Assembly: GCF_014192475.1 (NCBI RefSeq)
Contig: NZ_JACHXZ010000001.1
Location: 532,900 to 596,899, forward strand
From: Simiduia aestuariiviva
GTDB taxonomy: Bacteria > Pseudomonadota > Gammaproteobacteria > Pseudomonadales > Cellvibrionaceae
Length of the DNA: 64,000 nt
Direction: 5' to 3'
Shown here: positions 26,001-35,139 of the stretch, piece after piece
How the letters are laid out: every line of letters begins with the position of its first letter
Position numbering within the stretch: the first letter of the stretch is position 1
Notes under the pieces: generated by a model
Told to the model about the DNA's origin: nothing
The model's database searches: none
The model's input: only the letters and a program-made list of their open reading frames with translations
Program-made: the position numbers and the translations under genes

Positions 26001-28970
26001 ATGGAATACAAGAGCTTTAAAAAGACACAACTGGCGGCCACCATCTCCATGGTGTTGGGCGCGGTAGCCATGACCCCAGCGCACGGTCAGAGCAATGATC
26101 AGGAAGGGCTGGATCAACTAGAAGAAATCGTCGTTACCGGTATTCGCGGCAGCTTGCAGCGCTCCATGGATATCAAGCGCGATGCGCAGGGTGTGGTGGA
26201 TGCCATTTCCGCGGAAGATATCGGCAAAATGCCCGATACCAACTTGGCTGAATCGCTCCAGCGCATCACCGGTGTGTCCATTGATCGCTCGCGCGGTGAA
26301 GGTAGCAAAGTGACTGTGCGTGGCTTTGGCCCCGATTACAACTTGGTGACCTTAAACGGTCGCCAACTGCCAACGGCCAGTGGCACCAGTCGTTCTTTTG
26401 ACTTCGCCAACTTGGCCGCCGAGGGCGTTGCCGGTGTTGAAGTTTTCAAGAGTGGCAAAGCCAATATGCCCACCGGTGGCATCGGTTCAACTATCAATAT
26501 TAAAACTACCCGTCCGCTGGAATCGCCTGGCATGGTTGCCACTGTGGGCGTTAAAGGTGTTCATGATACCTCTACGCGCGACGGCGATGCGCTGACCCCA
26601 GAAATTTCCGGCTTATTTTCTAATACGTTTGCAGACGATACCGTGGGTATTGCGTTGAGTGCGAGCCGCCAGGAGCGCGACAGTGGCGCAGCCACGGCCA
26701 GCGTTGGTGGCTGGCGTACTTTCCCCGGTGAAGTGGACAACTGCTGGTGTACCGCCAACCCCTCTGAATGGGGTGGTATTCCACCCGAAGGCGATCCAAA
26801 CCAAGTTAACCGCCCTGGTGCCGGTGACATTTATTCCGTGCCGCAAACTATTGGCTACGAGCTGGCAGAATACAACCGCGTGCGCACCAACGGCCAATTG
26901 ACCGTGCAGTGGCAGCCCGTTGATTCCGTGCGCGCCACTTTGGATTACACCTACAGCGAAGTGGAAGTTGAACGCACCTACAACAACATGTCTGCGTGGT
27001 TTAACTTTGGCGCGCAGGAAACCGTGTGGACCGACGGTCCTATCGCGTCGCCCTTGGTGTATACCGAAAATCTAGGCGGCAGTGACTTCTCAATGGGCGC
27101 CGGTAAAGACGCCACCCGTACCGAGAACAACTCTGTGGGCTTTAACGTCGAATGGAATGCCACCGAGAGCTTGACGCTGGCCTTCGATCACCATGATTCG
27201 ACGGCAGAATCGTCACCTAACAGCCCCTATGGCGACAGCGCGCTACTTTCCATTGCCGCTTTCACGCGCGATAAAACCACAGGCTACTTCGATTCTGACT
27301 TGCCTATTTTGGAATTGGGTCTCGCTAATCCATTGTCGCCCGATGACATGCAGATAACAGGCAGTGTGTTTACCCACAACGTCTCAAAAATGGATATTCA
27401 ACAGTCAAAGTTTTCTGGCAACTTTGAGTTTGTCGATAACAGTCTGTTGGAGAGTATTGATTTTGGTATCGAATTTACCGAAGTGAATAATCGTTCTGCT
27501 GGCGCCGTTGTTCAGCGCGATGCATGGAGCAATACCAACACGGCAGTTGGCGCTATTGCTGACTTAATGCAACCCTTGTCAATTGCCGGTGAGTTCGACT
27601 CAGTAAGCGGTGGCGGCAATCTGGCGCAAACCGATTTTTACGGCTTTGATATGGTGCAGGTCATCAATCGCTTCAATGAGTTGGTTGCGGCCGGCGATGG
27701 CAGCTATGGGCCAATGAACGGTTTGGGTGATTGCGGTACGCCACTGTGCGCATCTACAACATTTACCTCTGATCGTCGCACCACAGAAGAATCTCAGGCG
27801 GCTTACGTTCAGCTGAATATGGCTACTGAAATTGCCGATATGCCAGCGCGTATTAATGTGGGCTTGCGTCATGAGCAAACCGACGTTACGTCATCTGCAC
27901 TGGTGCCATCTTACAGCTACGTAACGTGGGGTGGCGGCAACGAACTTACCGCAGTTGCGGGTGCGGAGTCGGAGTTCACTACGCTAACTGGTGACTACGG
28001 CATGTTGTTGCCCAATATCGATTTCAGCCTGTCTGTCACAGAGGACATCGTAACTCGCGCCTCTTGGAGCAAGACCATTGGTCGTCCAAACTATGCAGAC
28101 ATTCAAGGTGGCGTGACGATCAATAACCCACTGCGTTCAGATGGCGGCACGGGTTCACGTGGCAATCCAGCATTGGATCCACTAGAGTCCGAAAATACCG
28201 ATTTGTCGGTCGAGTGGTATTACGCAGAGGGCAGCTATGCCTCGGTGGGCTATTTCCACAAAAATGTGAAGAACTTTATTGGTACTGACTCGGTGACTGA
28301 ACAGGTGTTTAGTTTACCCAGCCCCGCCAACAGCCCAATGTACGCAGAAGCGATCGCCGCAGGTAACACGCAGCCCGGTGAAATTTTCCAGTACATCGTA
28401 GATAACTACCCCAACGCTGAAGGTGTCGATGTGGCTGGCGGTAATATCGTTGGTGTGGCCGGCCGTGACGGCTTCACCGATTTCACCCTGTCGGTACCCG
28501 CTAACTTGGAAAAAGCCGTTGTCGATGGTTGGGAGCTCAACGTTCAGCACGCGTTTGGTGAATCTGGATTTGGTGTTATTGCCAATGCCACCTTGGTGGA
28601 TGCCGATGTAGGTTACGATGACTTCAGCTTGGAATCTCAATTTGTTGTTACTGGCCTAAGCGACTCCGCTAACCTGATCGGTTACTACGACAAAGATGGC
28701 ATTCAGGTGCGTATTGCCTACAACTGGCGCGATGATTTCCTAGCGGGAACTGGACAGGCTAATGTCGGTGTAGGTCCAACGTATGTCGCTGCTTATGGTC
28801 AATGGGACATGAACGCCAGCTATGAAATCAACGAGAACGCCACGGTGTTCGTTGAGGCACTGAATGTCACCGACGAGACGACTCATGTCTATGGTCGCGA
28901 CAAGATGCAAACACTGTTTGCGGCTCAGATTGGTCCACGTTTCGCCATTGGTGCTCGCTACAAGTTTTAA
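26001..28970 (+). CDS. TonB-dependent outer-membrane receptor for glucan oligosaccharides
   Basis: 989 residues with a signal peptide (MEYKSFKKTQLAATISMVLG, cleavage after AHG-Q). A TonB-box-like segment is EEIVVTGIRGSL; the plug domain follows (AISAEDIGKMPDTNLAESLQ, RGFGPDYNLVTLNGRQLPTA), then a long beta-barrel ending in the terminal aromatic strand FAIGARYKF. Length and motifs fit the Caulobacter/marine type of TonB receptor used for carbohydrates. It should import beta-glucan oligosaccharides released by the GH16 enzyme (inference from context). It is controlled by two operators and is followed by a strong terminator, with the halogenase gene beginning beyond it. Confidence 0.93.
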   Translation: MEYKSFKKTQLAATISMVLGAVAMTPAHGQSNDQEGLDQLEEIVVTGIRGSLQRSMDIKRDAQGVVDAISAEDIGKMPDTNLAESLQRITGVSIDRSRGEGSKVTVRGFGPDYNLVTLNGRQLPTASGTSRSFDFANLAAEGVAGVEVFKSGKANMPTGGIGSTINIKTTRPLESPGMVATVGVKGVHDTSTRDGDALTPEISGLFSNTFADDTVGIALSASRQERDSGAATASVGGWRTFPGEVDNCWCTANPSEWGGIPPEGDPNQVNRPGAGDIYSVPQTIGYELAEYNRVRTNGQLTVQWQPVDSVRATLDYTYSEVEVERTYNNMSAWFNFGAQETVWTDGPIASPLVYTENLGGSDFSMGAGKDATRTENNSVGFNVEWNATESLTLAFDHHDSTAESSPNSPYGDSALLSIAAFTRDKTTGYFDSDLPILELGLANPLSPDDMQITGSVFTHNVSKMDIQQSKFSGNFEFVDNSLLESIDFGIEFTEVNNRSAGAVVQRDAWSNTNTAVGAIADLMQPLSIAGEFDSVSGGGNLAQTDFYGFDMVQVINRFNELVAAGDGSYGPMNGLGDCGTPLCASTTFTSDRRTTEESQAAYVQLNMATEIADMPARINVGLRHEQTDVTSSALVPSYSYVTWGGGNELTAVAGAESEFTTLTGDYGMLLPNIDFSLSVTEDIVTRASWSKTIGRPNYADIQGGVTINNPLRSDGGTGSRGNPALDPLESENTDLSVEWYYAEGSYASVGYFHKNVKNFIGTDSVTEQVFSLPSPANSPMYAEAIAAGNTQPGEIFQYIVDNYPNAEGVDVAGGNIVGVAGRDGFTDFTLSVPANLEKAVVDGWELNVQHAFGESGFGVIANATLVDADVGYDDFSLESQFVVTGLSDSANLIGYYDKDGIQVRIAYNWRDDFLAGTGQANVGVGPTYVAAYGQWDMNASYEINENATVFVEALNVTDETTHVYGRDKMQTLFAAQIGPRFAIGARYKF

Positions 28971-28998
28971 TCGCGTTAAAACGCAGTAGCTAGTGATA

Positions 28999-29030
28999 GG
29001 GAGAATCACCGCTGGGTGGTTCTCCCTTTT
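28999..29030 (+). terminator. Rho-independent terminator after TonB receptor
   Basis: GGGAGAATCACC and GGTGGTTCTCCC form a 12-bp stem with one G-T wobble and a GCTG loop, followed by TTTT. The downstream halogenase gene starts only 54 bp later, so this may be a partial terminator that lowers its expression relative to the receptor. Confidence 0.85.
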
Positions 29031-29083
29031 GTGTTTATATAGGGTACATTGTTGGTTCAGATTGGCAGTGGTTGATAAAGATA

Positions 29084-30649
29084 ATGTCAGGCCAAATTAA
29101 GAATATCGTGATTGTGGGTGGGGGTTCGGCCGGTTGGCTGACCGCTGGCCTAATCGCATCGGAACAGGGCAGCGCGGTCACCATTGCACTGGTGGAGTCG
29201 CCCGACATTCCCGCCATTGGCGTGGGCGAGGGCACGTGGCCCTCCATGCGCATGACCTTGCAGCGCATTGGAATATCCGAAACAACATTTATTCGCGAAT
29301 GTGATGCTTCTTTTAAGCAAGGCACGCGCTTTGTGGATTGGCAGGGCGGCAATGGGCCGCAGCAGTATACCCATCCCTTTAGTTTGCCACTGGAGTACGC
29401 ATCGCTGAATCTTGCGAGCCATTGGTTGCGGCACAAGGCGCAAGCCAGTGACGCTGCGCCCAGCTTCGCTGAATTCGTCACACCCCAGGCCGCCGTAGCG
29501 GCCCAAGGATTGGCGCCGAAACAAGCGGCAACGCCCGAATATGCGTTTAACCTCAACTACGGCTATCACTTAGATGCCACCCGCTTTGCCGACCTGTTGC
29601 GCAAACACGTGGTCGAAACTTTGGGGGTTAAACACATCCAGGCGCATGTTGTAGACATCGAATCCGCGTCGAACGGCGATGTTGCCGCGCTCCGATTAGA
29701 CAATGATCAGCATCTCGCGGGGGATTTATTTATCGATTGCAGTGGCGCCCAGTCGCTGCTGATCGGCAAGCACTTTGAAACGCCATTTACGTCTCTGAAA
29801 AATACACTGTTTAACGATCGCGCCTTGGCCGTGCAGGTGCCCTATCCGTCGCAGGATGCGCCAATTGCCTCTACCACTGTGTCAACCGCGCTGCCAGATG
29901 GCTGGGTGTGGGACATCGCATTGCAGAGTCGGCGAGGTGTCGGCTACGTGTATTCCAGCGCTCATGCCGATGAAGACAAAGCGCGCTCGAGCTTGGCGAA
30001 TTACTTGCGCAACGCGGCACCTGAAGCGGGCTTGTCTGAGTCGGATTTTCGTGCGCTGCGCTTTTCGCCAGGGCACTATCAGCAGCTGTGGGTGAACAAC
30101 TGTGTGGCCATCGGAATGGCGGGTGGATTCATCGAGCCCTTGGAAGCCTCGGCGCTGGCGATGGTAGAGCAGGGCGCCGCACTCTTGGCCGATCAGCTAC
30201 CGGCCAATCGCGCGGTGATGGATGTGGTAGCCCAGCGCTTTAATGAAAAAATGGCTTATCACTGGCGCGCCATTGTGGATTTTTTAAAATTGCACTACCT
30301 GCTGAGTGAGCGCGATGACAGTCAATATTGGCGCGATAGCCGCAGCATAGAATATTGTTCAGAATCTCTGCGCGCGCGACTTGCACTATGGCACCAGCAG
30401 TCGCCATGGCACGACGATGCGCCACGCATTGATGAGTTGTTTCCCTCAGCCAGTTATCAGTACGTGCTGTACGGCATGGGATTTCAGCCGGCTAACATGA
30501 ATTACAGCACGCGGCGTTTTGCGCAATCCATAGCGCGCGCCAACCGCATCGTCCAAGATAATCGCCAGCGCGTGGGGAGTATGCTCACCGCATTGCCAAC
30601 AAACAGAGAATTAATCAATCACATCATCGCGACAGGCATGCCGCGCTAA
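29084..30649 (+). CDS. Flavin-dependent tryptophan-halogenase-like protein, diverged active site
   Basis: 521 residues from the ATG at 29084; a TTG at 29072 would add four residues. FAD motif GGGSAGWLTAG; second motif GVGEGTWPSMR. The family's catalytic lysine is present (K78 in DASFKQG) and so is the active-site glutamate (E354 in FIEPLE), but the following residue is A355 where characterised enzymes have Ser. The WxWxIP signature reads WVWDIA, so its Pro is lost. It may therefore be a flavin monooxygenase or binding protein rather than a halogenase. It is first gene of a halogenase-SapC-cupin-halogenase cassette often found beside TonB receptors for polysaccharides. The real function is unknown. 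Confidence 0.85.
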   Translation: MSGQIKNIVIVGGGSAGWLTAGLIASEQGSAVTIALVESPDIPAIGVGEGTWPSMRMTLQRIGISETTFIRECDASFKQGTRFVDWQGGNGPQQYTHPFSLPLEYASLNLASHWLRHKAQASDAAPSFAEFVTPQAAVAAQGLAPKQAATPEYAFNLNYGYHLDATRFADLLRKHVVETLGVKHIQAHVVDIESASNGDVAALRLDNDQHLAGDLFIDCSGAQSLLIGKHFETPFTSLKNTLFNDRALAVQVPYPSQDAPIASTTVSTALPDGWVWDIALQSRRGVGYVYSSAHADEDKARSSLANYLRNAAPEAGLSESDFRALRFSPGHYQQLWVNNCVAIGMAGGFIEPLEASALAMVEQGAALLADQLPANRAVMDVVAQRFNEKMAYHWRAIVDFLKLHYLLSERDDSQYWRDSRSIEYCSESLRARLALWHQQSPWHDDAPRIDELFPSASYQYVLYGMGFQPANMNYSTRRFAQSIARANRIVQDNRQRVGSMLTALPTNRELINHIIATGMPR

Positions 30650-30667
30650 AAACAATAAGGTTTTACT

Positions 30668-31399
30668 ATGTCGAATTTTGCATTGTTGAATAACGTTGAA
30701 CACAAAGACGTCAAGGTGAAAACGGATTTCTCTCCGGCCTACGGTGACGCCGTCATGTATGCCATGACGTTTCCCTTCGAGTTTCGCTCGGTACAAGGCG
30801 AGTACCCCATTTTATTGCACAAAGACTTAAGCAAAAACCTTACCTATCCGGTGGCCTTGTTTGGCTTTCAAGATAATGAAAATTTATTTCTAGATGAGCA
30901 GGGGTGGCACGCCGCCTATAAGCCGATGATGATTCGTCGCCAGCCATTCCTTATAGGCTTTCAAGGCGAGCAAGCACCCGACAGTGGCGAGCGACAGCGC
31001 GTTGTATCGATCGACATGGACAATCCCCGCATCAGCCGAAGCGAAGGCGAGTCATTGTTCGATGAGTTTGGCGCGAACACCCCCTATCTGGAAAACGCGG
31101 CTAATCTGTTGGAGGCGATTCACGATGGCCATGAGCATGGGAAAAAATTCATCGCAGCATTGGAGGAGTACGATCTTATTGAGTCGCTAACCATCGATGT
31201 GACACTTAACGACGGCTCAAAAAATCAATTGCTGGGGTTTTATTTCATTAACGAAGAAAAATTGCAGGCGCTACCCGGCAATGTACTGGAGTCTTTTAGT
31301 CAGCAAGGATTTCTAATGCCAATTTTTATGATGTTGGCGTCAATGAACAACATAGCGACGCTGGTGAGTAAAAAGAACGCACTGGAAGGGCTGGTTTAA
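30668..31399 (+). CDS. SapC family protein
   Basis: 243 residues, no signal peptide. Recognised by the SapC-like N-terminal half: FSPAYGDAVMYAMTFPFEF, YPILLHKDLSKNLTYPVALF, then MMIRRQPFLIGF. SapC proteins were named after a Campylobacter S-layer gene, but their activity is unknown. In marine Gammaproteobacteria and Caulobacterales they are repeatedly found with TonB receptors and halogenase-like genes. AAGGT lies 8-10 nt before the ATG. The next gene starts 3 bp after its stop, so it is clearly co-transcribed with it. Confidence 0.88.
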   Translation: MSNFALLNNVEHKDVKVKTDFSPAYGDAVMYAMTFPFEFRSVQGEYPILLHKDLSKNLTYPVALFGFQDNENLFLDEQGWHAAYKPMMIRRQPFLIGFQGEQAPDSGERQRVVSIDMDNPRISRSEGESLFDEFGANTPYLENAANLLEAIHDGHEHGKKFIAALEEYDLIESLTIDVTLNDGSKNQLLGFYFINEEKLQALPGNVLESFSQQGFLMPIFMMLASMNNIATLVSKKNALEGLV

Positions 31400-31402
31400 G
31401 CT

Positions 31403-32419
31403 ATGACCGAATTGCCTGCGCCCAAGGCGATTCGCGCAGTGGAAGGCTGCAGCGCAAGCGCCATTCCCGATCACGTGTTGCAATCGCGCGAGCCCCTCGT
31501 GCTGAAAGGCCTGGTGAAGACTTGGCCGGCCACTGCCTTGTGCAGCGAATCGATCAGCAGTGCGGCAACCTATTTGGCCAAATTCTGGACGCAACTACCC
31601 GTGACGGCCTATGTGTCTGAGCCAGGTTCTGAAACCCGGCTATTTTACAATGAAGACTGCACTGGCTTTAACTTTCGCCGCGGCACTGCACCACTACATC
31701 AGGTGTTGCAAAAACTTTCTGAGCATAGCAGTGATGCTGAGCCCCCAGTTATTTACGTGGGTTCGACGATGGTGGATAAATTTCTACCCGGATTTAGAGC
31801 CGACAATGATCTTGCCCTTGGTGACTTGCAGCCGTTGATGAGTATGTGGATTGGCAATAAGAGCCGAATTTCCGCGCACTATGATTTTCCAGACAATATT
31901 GCGTGTGTGGTAGCTGGGCGGCGCAGGTTTACGCTGTTCCCTCCGGATCAGCTAAGCAATCTCTATATTGGTCCGGTCGATCGAACCCCGGCAGGACAGG
32001 CCATTAGTTTAGTGGATTTTTCCGCTCCCGATTTGACGCACTTTCCGCGCTTTGCGGAAGCTATGAAGCACGCGCAGGCTGCCGAGCTAGAGCCGGGCGA
32101 TGCGGTTTTTATTCCCAGTATGTGGTGGCACCATGTGGAGTCGTTGTCGAACTTTAATATTCTGGTGAATTATTGGTGGACTAGCAGTCCCGATTATTTG
32201 GGTGCGCCATCGGCGGCATTGATGCATGCGATGTTGGCGCTGCGTGATTTGCCCGCGCATCAGAAGGCGATCTGGGCGCAGCTATTTGATCACTATGTGT
32301 TTAATTCGGATCAGCAGTCGCTCGATCACATCCCTGAAGCAGGGCGGGGCGTATTGTCAAACATTTCCAAAGAAATGGCGGCGTGGATGCGCAGCGATTT
32401 AATCAATAAATTGAAATAA
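31403..32419 (+). CDS. Cupin-8/JmjC-like 2-oxoglutarate-dependent oxygenase
   Basis: 338 residues. N-terminal LVLKGLVKTWPA is typical of the cupin-8/JmjC (FIH-like) fold. The iron-binding facial triad is visible as H-x-D in SAHYDFPDN and a distal H in MWWHHVESL. FTLFPPDQLSNLYIGPVD and ELEPGDAVFIPSMWW are the usual family segments. It may hydroxylate a protein or small molecule using Fe(II) and 2-oxoglutarate; the substrate is unknown. It sits between SapC (3 bp gap) and the second halogenase-like gene (29 bp gap), the standard order of this cassette. Confidence 0.87.
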   Translation: MTELPAPKAIRAVEGCSASAIPDHVLQSREPLVLKGLVKTWPATALCSESISSAATYLAKFWTQLPVTAYVSEPGSETRLFYNEDCTGFNFRRGTAPLHQVLQKLSEHSSDAEPPVIYVGSTMVDKFLPGFRADNDLALGDLQPLMSMWIGNKSRISAHYDFPDNIACVVAGRRRFTLFPPDQLSNLYIGPVDRTPAGQAISLVDFSAPDLTHFPRFAEAMKHAQAAELEPGDAVFIPSMWWHHVESLSNFNILVNYWWTSSPDYLGAPSAALMHAMLALRDLPAHQKAIWAQLFDHYVFNSDQQSLDHIPEAGRGVLSNISKEMAAWMRSDLINKLK

Positions 32420-32448
32420 TAAGCTGAGATTAGCGCTCGGAGGTTGCA

Positions 32449-33942
32449 GTGAATAATCGAAAAATCAAGAAGGTCGTTATTGCCGGTGGCGGCACCGCGG
32501 GCTGGATGGCGGCGGCATCGTTGGCCAAGTTGCTGGGCAAGACGCTGGATATCACGTTGATTGAGTCCGATGACATCCCCACGGTCGGTGTGGGCGAAGC
32601 CACTATCCCAACATTAATTACTTTGCACCAGCTGTTGAAAATTAACGAGAAAGAATTTTTAGCGGCGGTGCAAGGCACGTTTAAGTTAGGGATTTCCTTC
32701 GAAAATTGGCGCGACGTGAATCAAGACTACATTCACTCCTTCGGCTGGACCGGCAAAGATTGTTGGGCCGCGGGCTTTCAGCACTTTTGGAAAAAAGGTT
32801 TGGACCTTGGCATTAGCGAAGAGTTTGGCAAGTACTGCCCAGAATGGGCGGCGGCCAAGGCCAATAAATTTGCGGTGCTCAGCCGCGAGGGCCTCAACTA
32901 TGCGTACCATATCGATGCGGGGCTATACGCGAAGTTTTTACGAAAAATGGCGGAAGAGCACGGCGCGCAACGCCAAGAGGGTAAAATCAAGCGGGTCAAT
33001 TTGAATGCGGACGACGGCTACATCGAATCGCTACTGCTAGAAAGCGGCCAAGTGATTGACGGCGACCTGTTTATTGATTGCACCGGCTTTCGCGGGCTGC
33101 TCATCGAGCAAGCTCTGCATGTGGGTTACGACGATTGGAGTCACTGGCTGCCCTGCGATGGCGCTATTGCCGTGCAAACCGAATCGCTTGGCGAGCCCAT
33201 CCCCTATACCCGTTCCATAGCCCATGGTGCGGGCTGGCAATGGCGCATTCCCTTGCAAGAGCGCGTGGGCAACGGGCTCGTATTCTCCAGCAAATTTTGG
33301 AGTGATGATCAAGCCATCGATTGCCTGACAAAAAATATTGAAGGTAAACCGCTAAATGATCCGCGCGTCATTAAGTTCAAAACTGGTCAACGTCGCAAGC
33401 ACTGGCATAAAAACTGTGTGGCTATGGGACTTTCCAGCGGTTTTATCGAGCCGCTGGAATCCACCAGTATCCATTTGATTCAGCGCGCTATCGTACGCTT
33501 GATGCAAATGTTCCCCTACGACGGTATTCGCCAGCCCGACGTGGAAGAATTCAATGCGCAGATGAAATTTGAATCAGATAATATTCGCGATTTTATTATT
33601 CTGCACTACCATGTGACCGACCGATCCGATACCGAATTTTGGCGGCATTGCCGCAACATGGAGGTGCCAGAGTCACTCACGCACCGCATTGAGTTGTTCA
33701 AGCAAACGGGTCGGGTATTCAAAGTGCCCACGGAATTGTTTGGAGAAAATTCATGGATACAAGTGATGCTCGGTCAGGGACTTATGCCGGAGCAATATCA
33801 CCCCATCGTCAATATGATGAGCGATGCAGAGCTGAAAGACTTTTTGGTTGGTATCCGCAGTCAGGTGGATCGCACCGTGGCTCAGCTGCCAAGTCACGCA
33901 GATTTCATCCGACATTTTGCGCCAACCATGGCGCGCGATTAA
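32449..33942 (+). CDS. Flavin-dependent tryptophan-halogenase-like protein, intact active site
   Basis: 497 residues from a GTG start; GGAGG lies 5 nt upstream. FAD motif AGGGTAGWMAA, GVGEATIPT, catalytic K79 in GTFKLGISFENW, WxWxIP signature as WQWRIP, and active-site E337-S338 in FIEPLESTSIHL. All signature residues of tryptophan halogenases (PrnA/RebH) are present, so FADH2-dependent halide oxidation is chemically plausible. The pathway context, glucan uptake, has no obvious indole substrate. No flavin reductase gene is adjacent. It is last gene of the cassette and is followed by an inverted repeat. Confidence 0.88.
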   Translation: MNNRKIKKVVIAGGGTAGWMAAASLAKLLGKTLDITLIESDDIPTVGVGEATIPTLITLHQLLKINEKEFLAAVQGTFKLGISFENWRDVNQDYIHSFGWTGKDCWAAGFQHFWKKGLDLGISEEFGKYCPEWAAAKANKFAVLSREGLNYAYHIDAGLYAKFLRKMAEEHGAQRQEGKIKRVNLNADDGYIESLLLESGQVIDGDLFIDCTGFRGLLIEQALHVGYDDWSHWLPCDGAIAVQTESLGEPIPYTRSIAHGAGWQWRIPLQERVGNGLVFSSKFWSDDQAIDCLTKNIEGKPLNDPRVIKFKTGQRRKHWHKNCVAMGLSSGFIEPLESTSIHLIQRAIVRLMQMFPYDGIRQPDVEEFNAQMKFESDNIRDFIILHYHVTDRSDTEFWRHCRNMEVPESLTHRIELFKQTGRVFKVPTELFGENSWIQVMLGQGLMPEQYHPIVNMMSDAELKDFLVGIRSQVDRTVAQLPSHADFIRHFAPTMARD

Positions 33943-34338
33943 CGCCCCCGTGGCATTTAGTGCACTTAAAGTGGTGCACTAAAAGCGCGTGCAACCTATG
34001 CAGCGCCATGTGCGCTCAGCGACGCTGGCAAAGTGGATTAATGGCACCCTATTGCGGGGCAGTTTGCCTTGCTCAGCATTGCTTACCGTTCGCTCAAGAT
34101 CGCGCCCCAACGCAGTGACCGAATCACGCAATGTGACACCGCACCCACGCTTATCGACGGCTATACGCTAAACTCAATCTCGCCATGGCAATGTCGCTGC
34201 GCATCGGTATCAACCGATATGCCTGTTTTGGGTGTGTGTTGTTGTGTAGATGTGTATTCTCGTTGGGTCGACGTCTGGGCGTGAGTAGATCAACGATGCC
34301 CGGCAATCGTGTTGAGTAGAGCCTTTAAAGGGGACGGG
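33943..34338. other. Gap after halogenase cassette
   Basis: 396 bp with no supportable gene. It contains an inverted repeat at 33957-33982 and otherwise only short frames that shadow other reading frames. Confidence 0.6.
33957..33982. repeat. Inverted repeat after halogenase cassette
   Basis: TTAGTGCAC (33957-33965) and GTGCACTAA (33974-33982), a perfect 9-bp inverted repeat around 8 bp. It lies 15 bp after the stop codon and has no T-tract, so it is either an atypical transcript end or a protein-binding site. Confidence 0.6.
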
Positions 34339-35139
34339 GTGCGCTGGATTCTCGGATTATTGCTTTGCTTGCAGTGCACTGTCAGCTGTTTTGCCGCTGA
34401 GCGGCTGGTGCTGGCTGCCGATGTTTGGTGCCCATACAATTGTCAGGCCAATCATCGAGAGCGACCCGGCTATATGATTGAATTAGCCCAGCGTGTATTC
34501 AGTGAACACGGCATTGAAGTGCAGTATGTCAATTTGCCCTGGTCACGTGCCAAGGCCAGCGTCAGCGAAGGGCTCGCCCAGGGTTTAGTGGGTGCGACCC
34601 TCGATGATCCCGACACCCGCCATCTCGTTTTTCCAGATCACGCCCAAGGGCAAATGCACAATGTTTTCGTGGGTCGGAAAGGGGAGAACTGGCGTTATCA
34701 AGGGCTATCAAGCTTGCGTACTGTTCGTATAGGCGCCATCCAAGATTACGAATATGGACCGACGCTAGATAACTACATGGCCATCCCTAATGTGCCCGTG
34801 CACACAGTGTCAGGGGATAGGCCGCTGACGCGATTGATTCGGATGTTACAAAGTCGCCGCATTGACGTCATCGTTGAAGATCATTCGGTGTTTCGCTACA
34901 CGGCGTCTAGCCTAGAATTTACCGACTTTGAATTACTGGGTGATATTCCCGGGCCCACCGCCCTTACCAATCTGTACATTGCGTTTACCCCTGACCCGCA
35001 GGGGCGGCGCTATGCAGAACTCTTGTCGAACGGGGTCGCCGCATTGCGCGCCCGTGGCGAGCTAGCGGAGATCATGGCAAAGTACGAGCTGATTGATTGG
35101 ATGCAACCCCTAACTAAATCTAGTAATTCTCATGATTGA
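34339..35139 (+). CDS. Periplasmic solute-binding protein (SBP_bac_3 type), orphan
   Basis: 266 residues from the GTG at 34339, chosen because AAAGGGGA lies just upstream; a GTG at 34309 is the alternative. Signal peptide VRWILGLLLCLQCTVSCFAA. The mature start ERLVLAADVWCPYNCQ and RPGYMIELAQRVFSEHGIEVQYVNLPW are typical of family-3 binding proteins for amino acids or similar small ligands. No ABC permease or ATPase is nearby. It overlaps the next gene by 8 bp (ATGATTGA), so its partner is probably that membrane protein, making a sensory rather than transport role plausible (inference). Confidence 0.8.
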   Translation: MRWILGLLLCLQCTVSCFAAERLVLAADVWCPYNCQANHRERPGYMIELAQRVFSEHGIEVQYVNLPWSRAKASVSEGLAQGLVGATLDDPDTRHLVFPDHAQGQMHNVFVGRKGENWRYQGLSSLRTVRIGAIQDYEYGPTLDNYMAIPNVPVHTVSGDRPLTRLIRMLQSRRIDVIVEDHSVFRYTASSLEFTDFELLGDIPGPTALTNLYIAFTPDPQGRRYAELLSNGVAALRARGELAEIMAKYELIDWMQPLTKSSNSHD

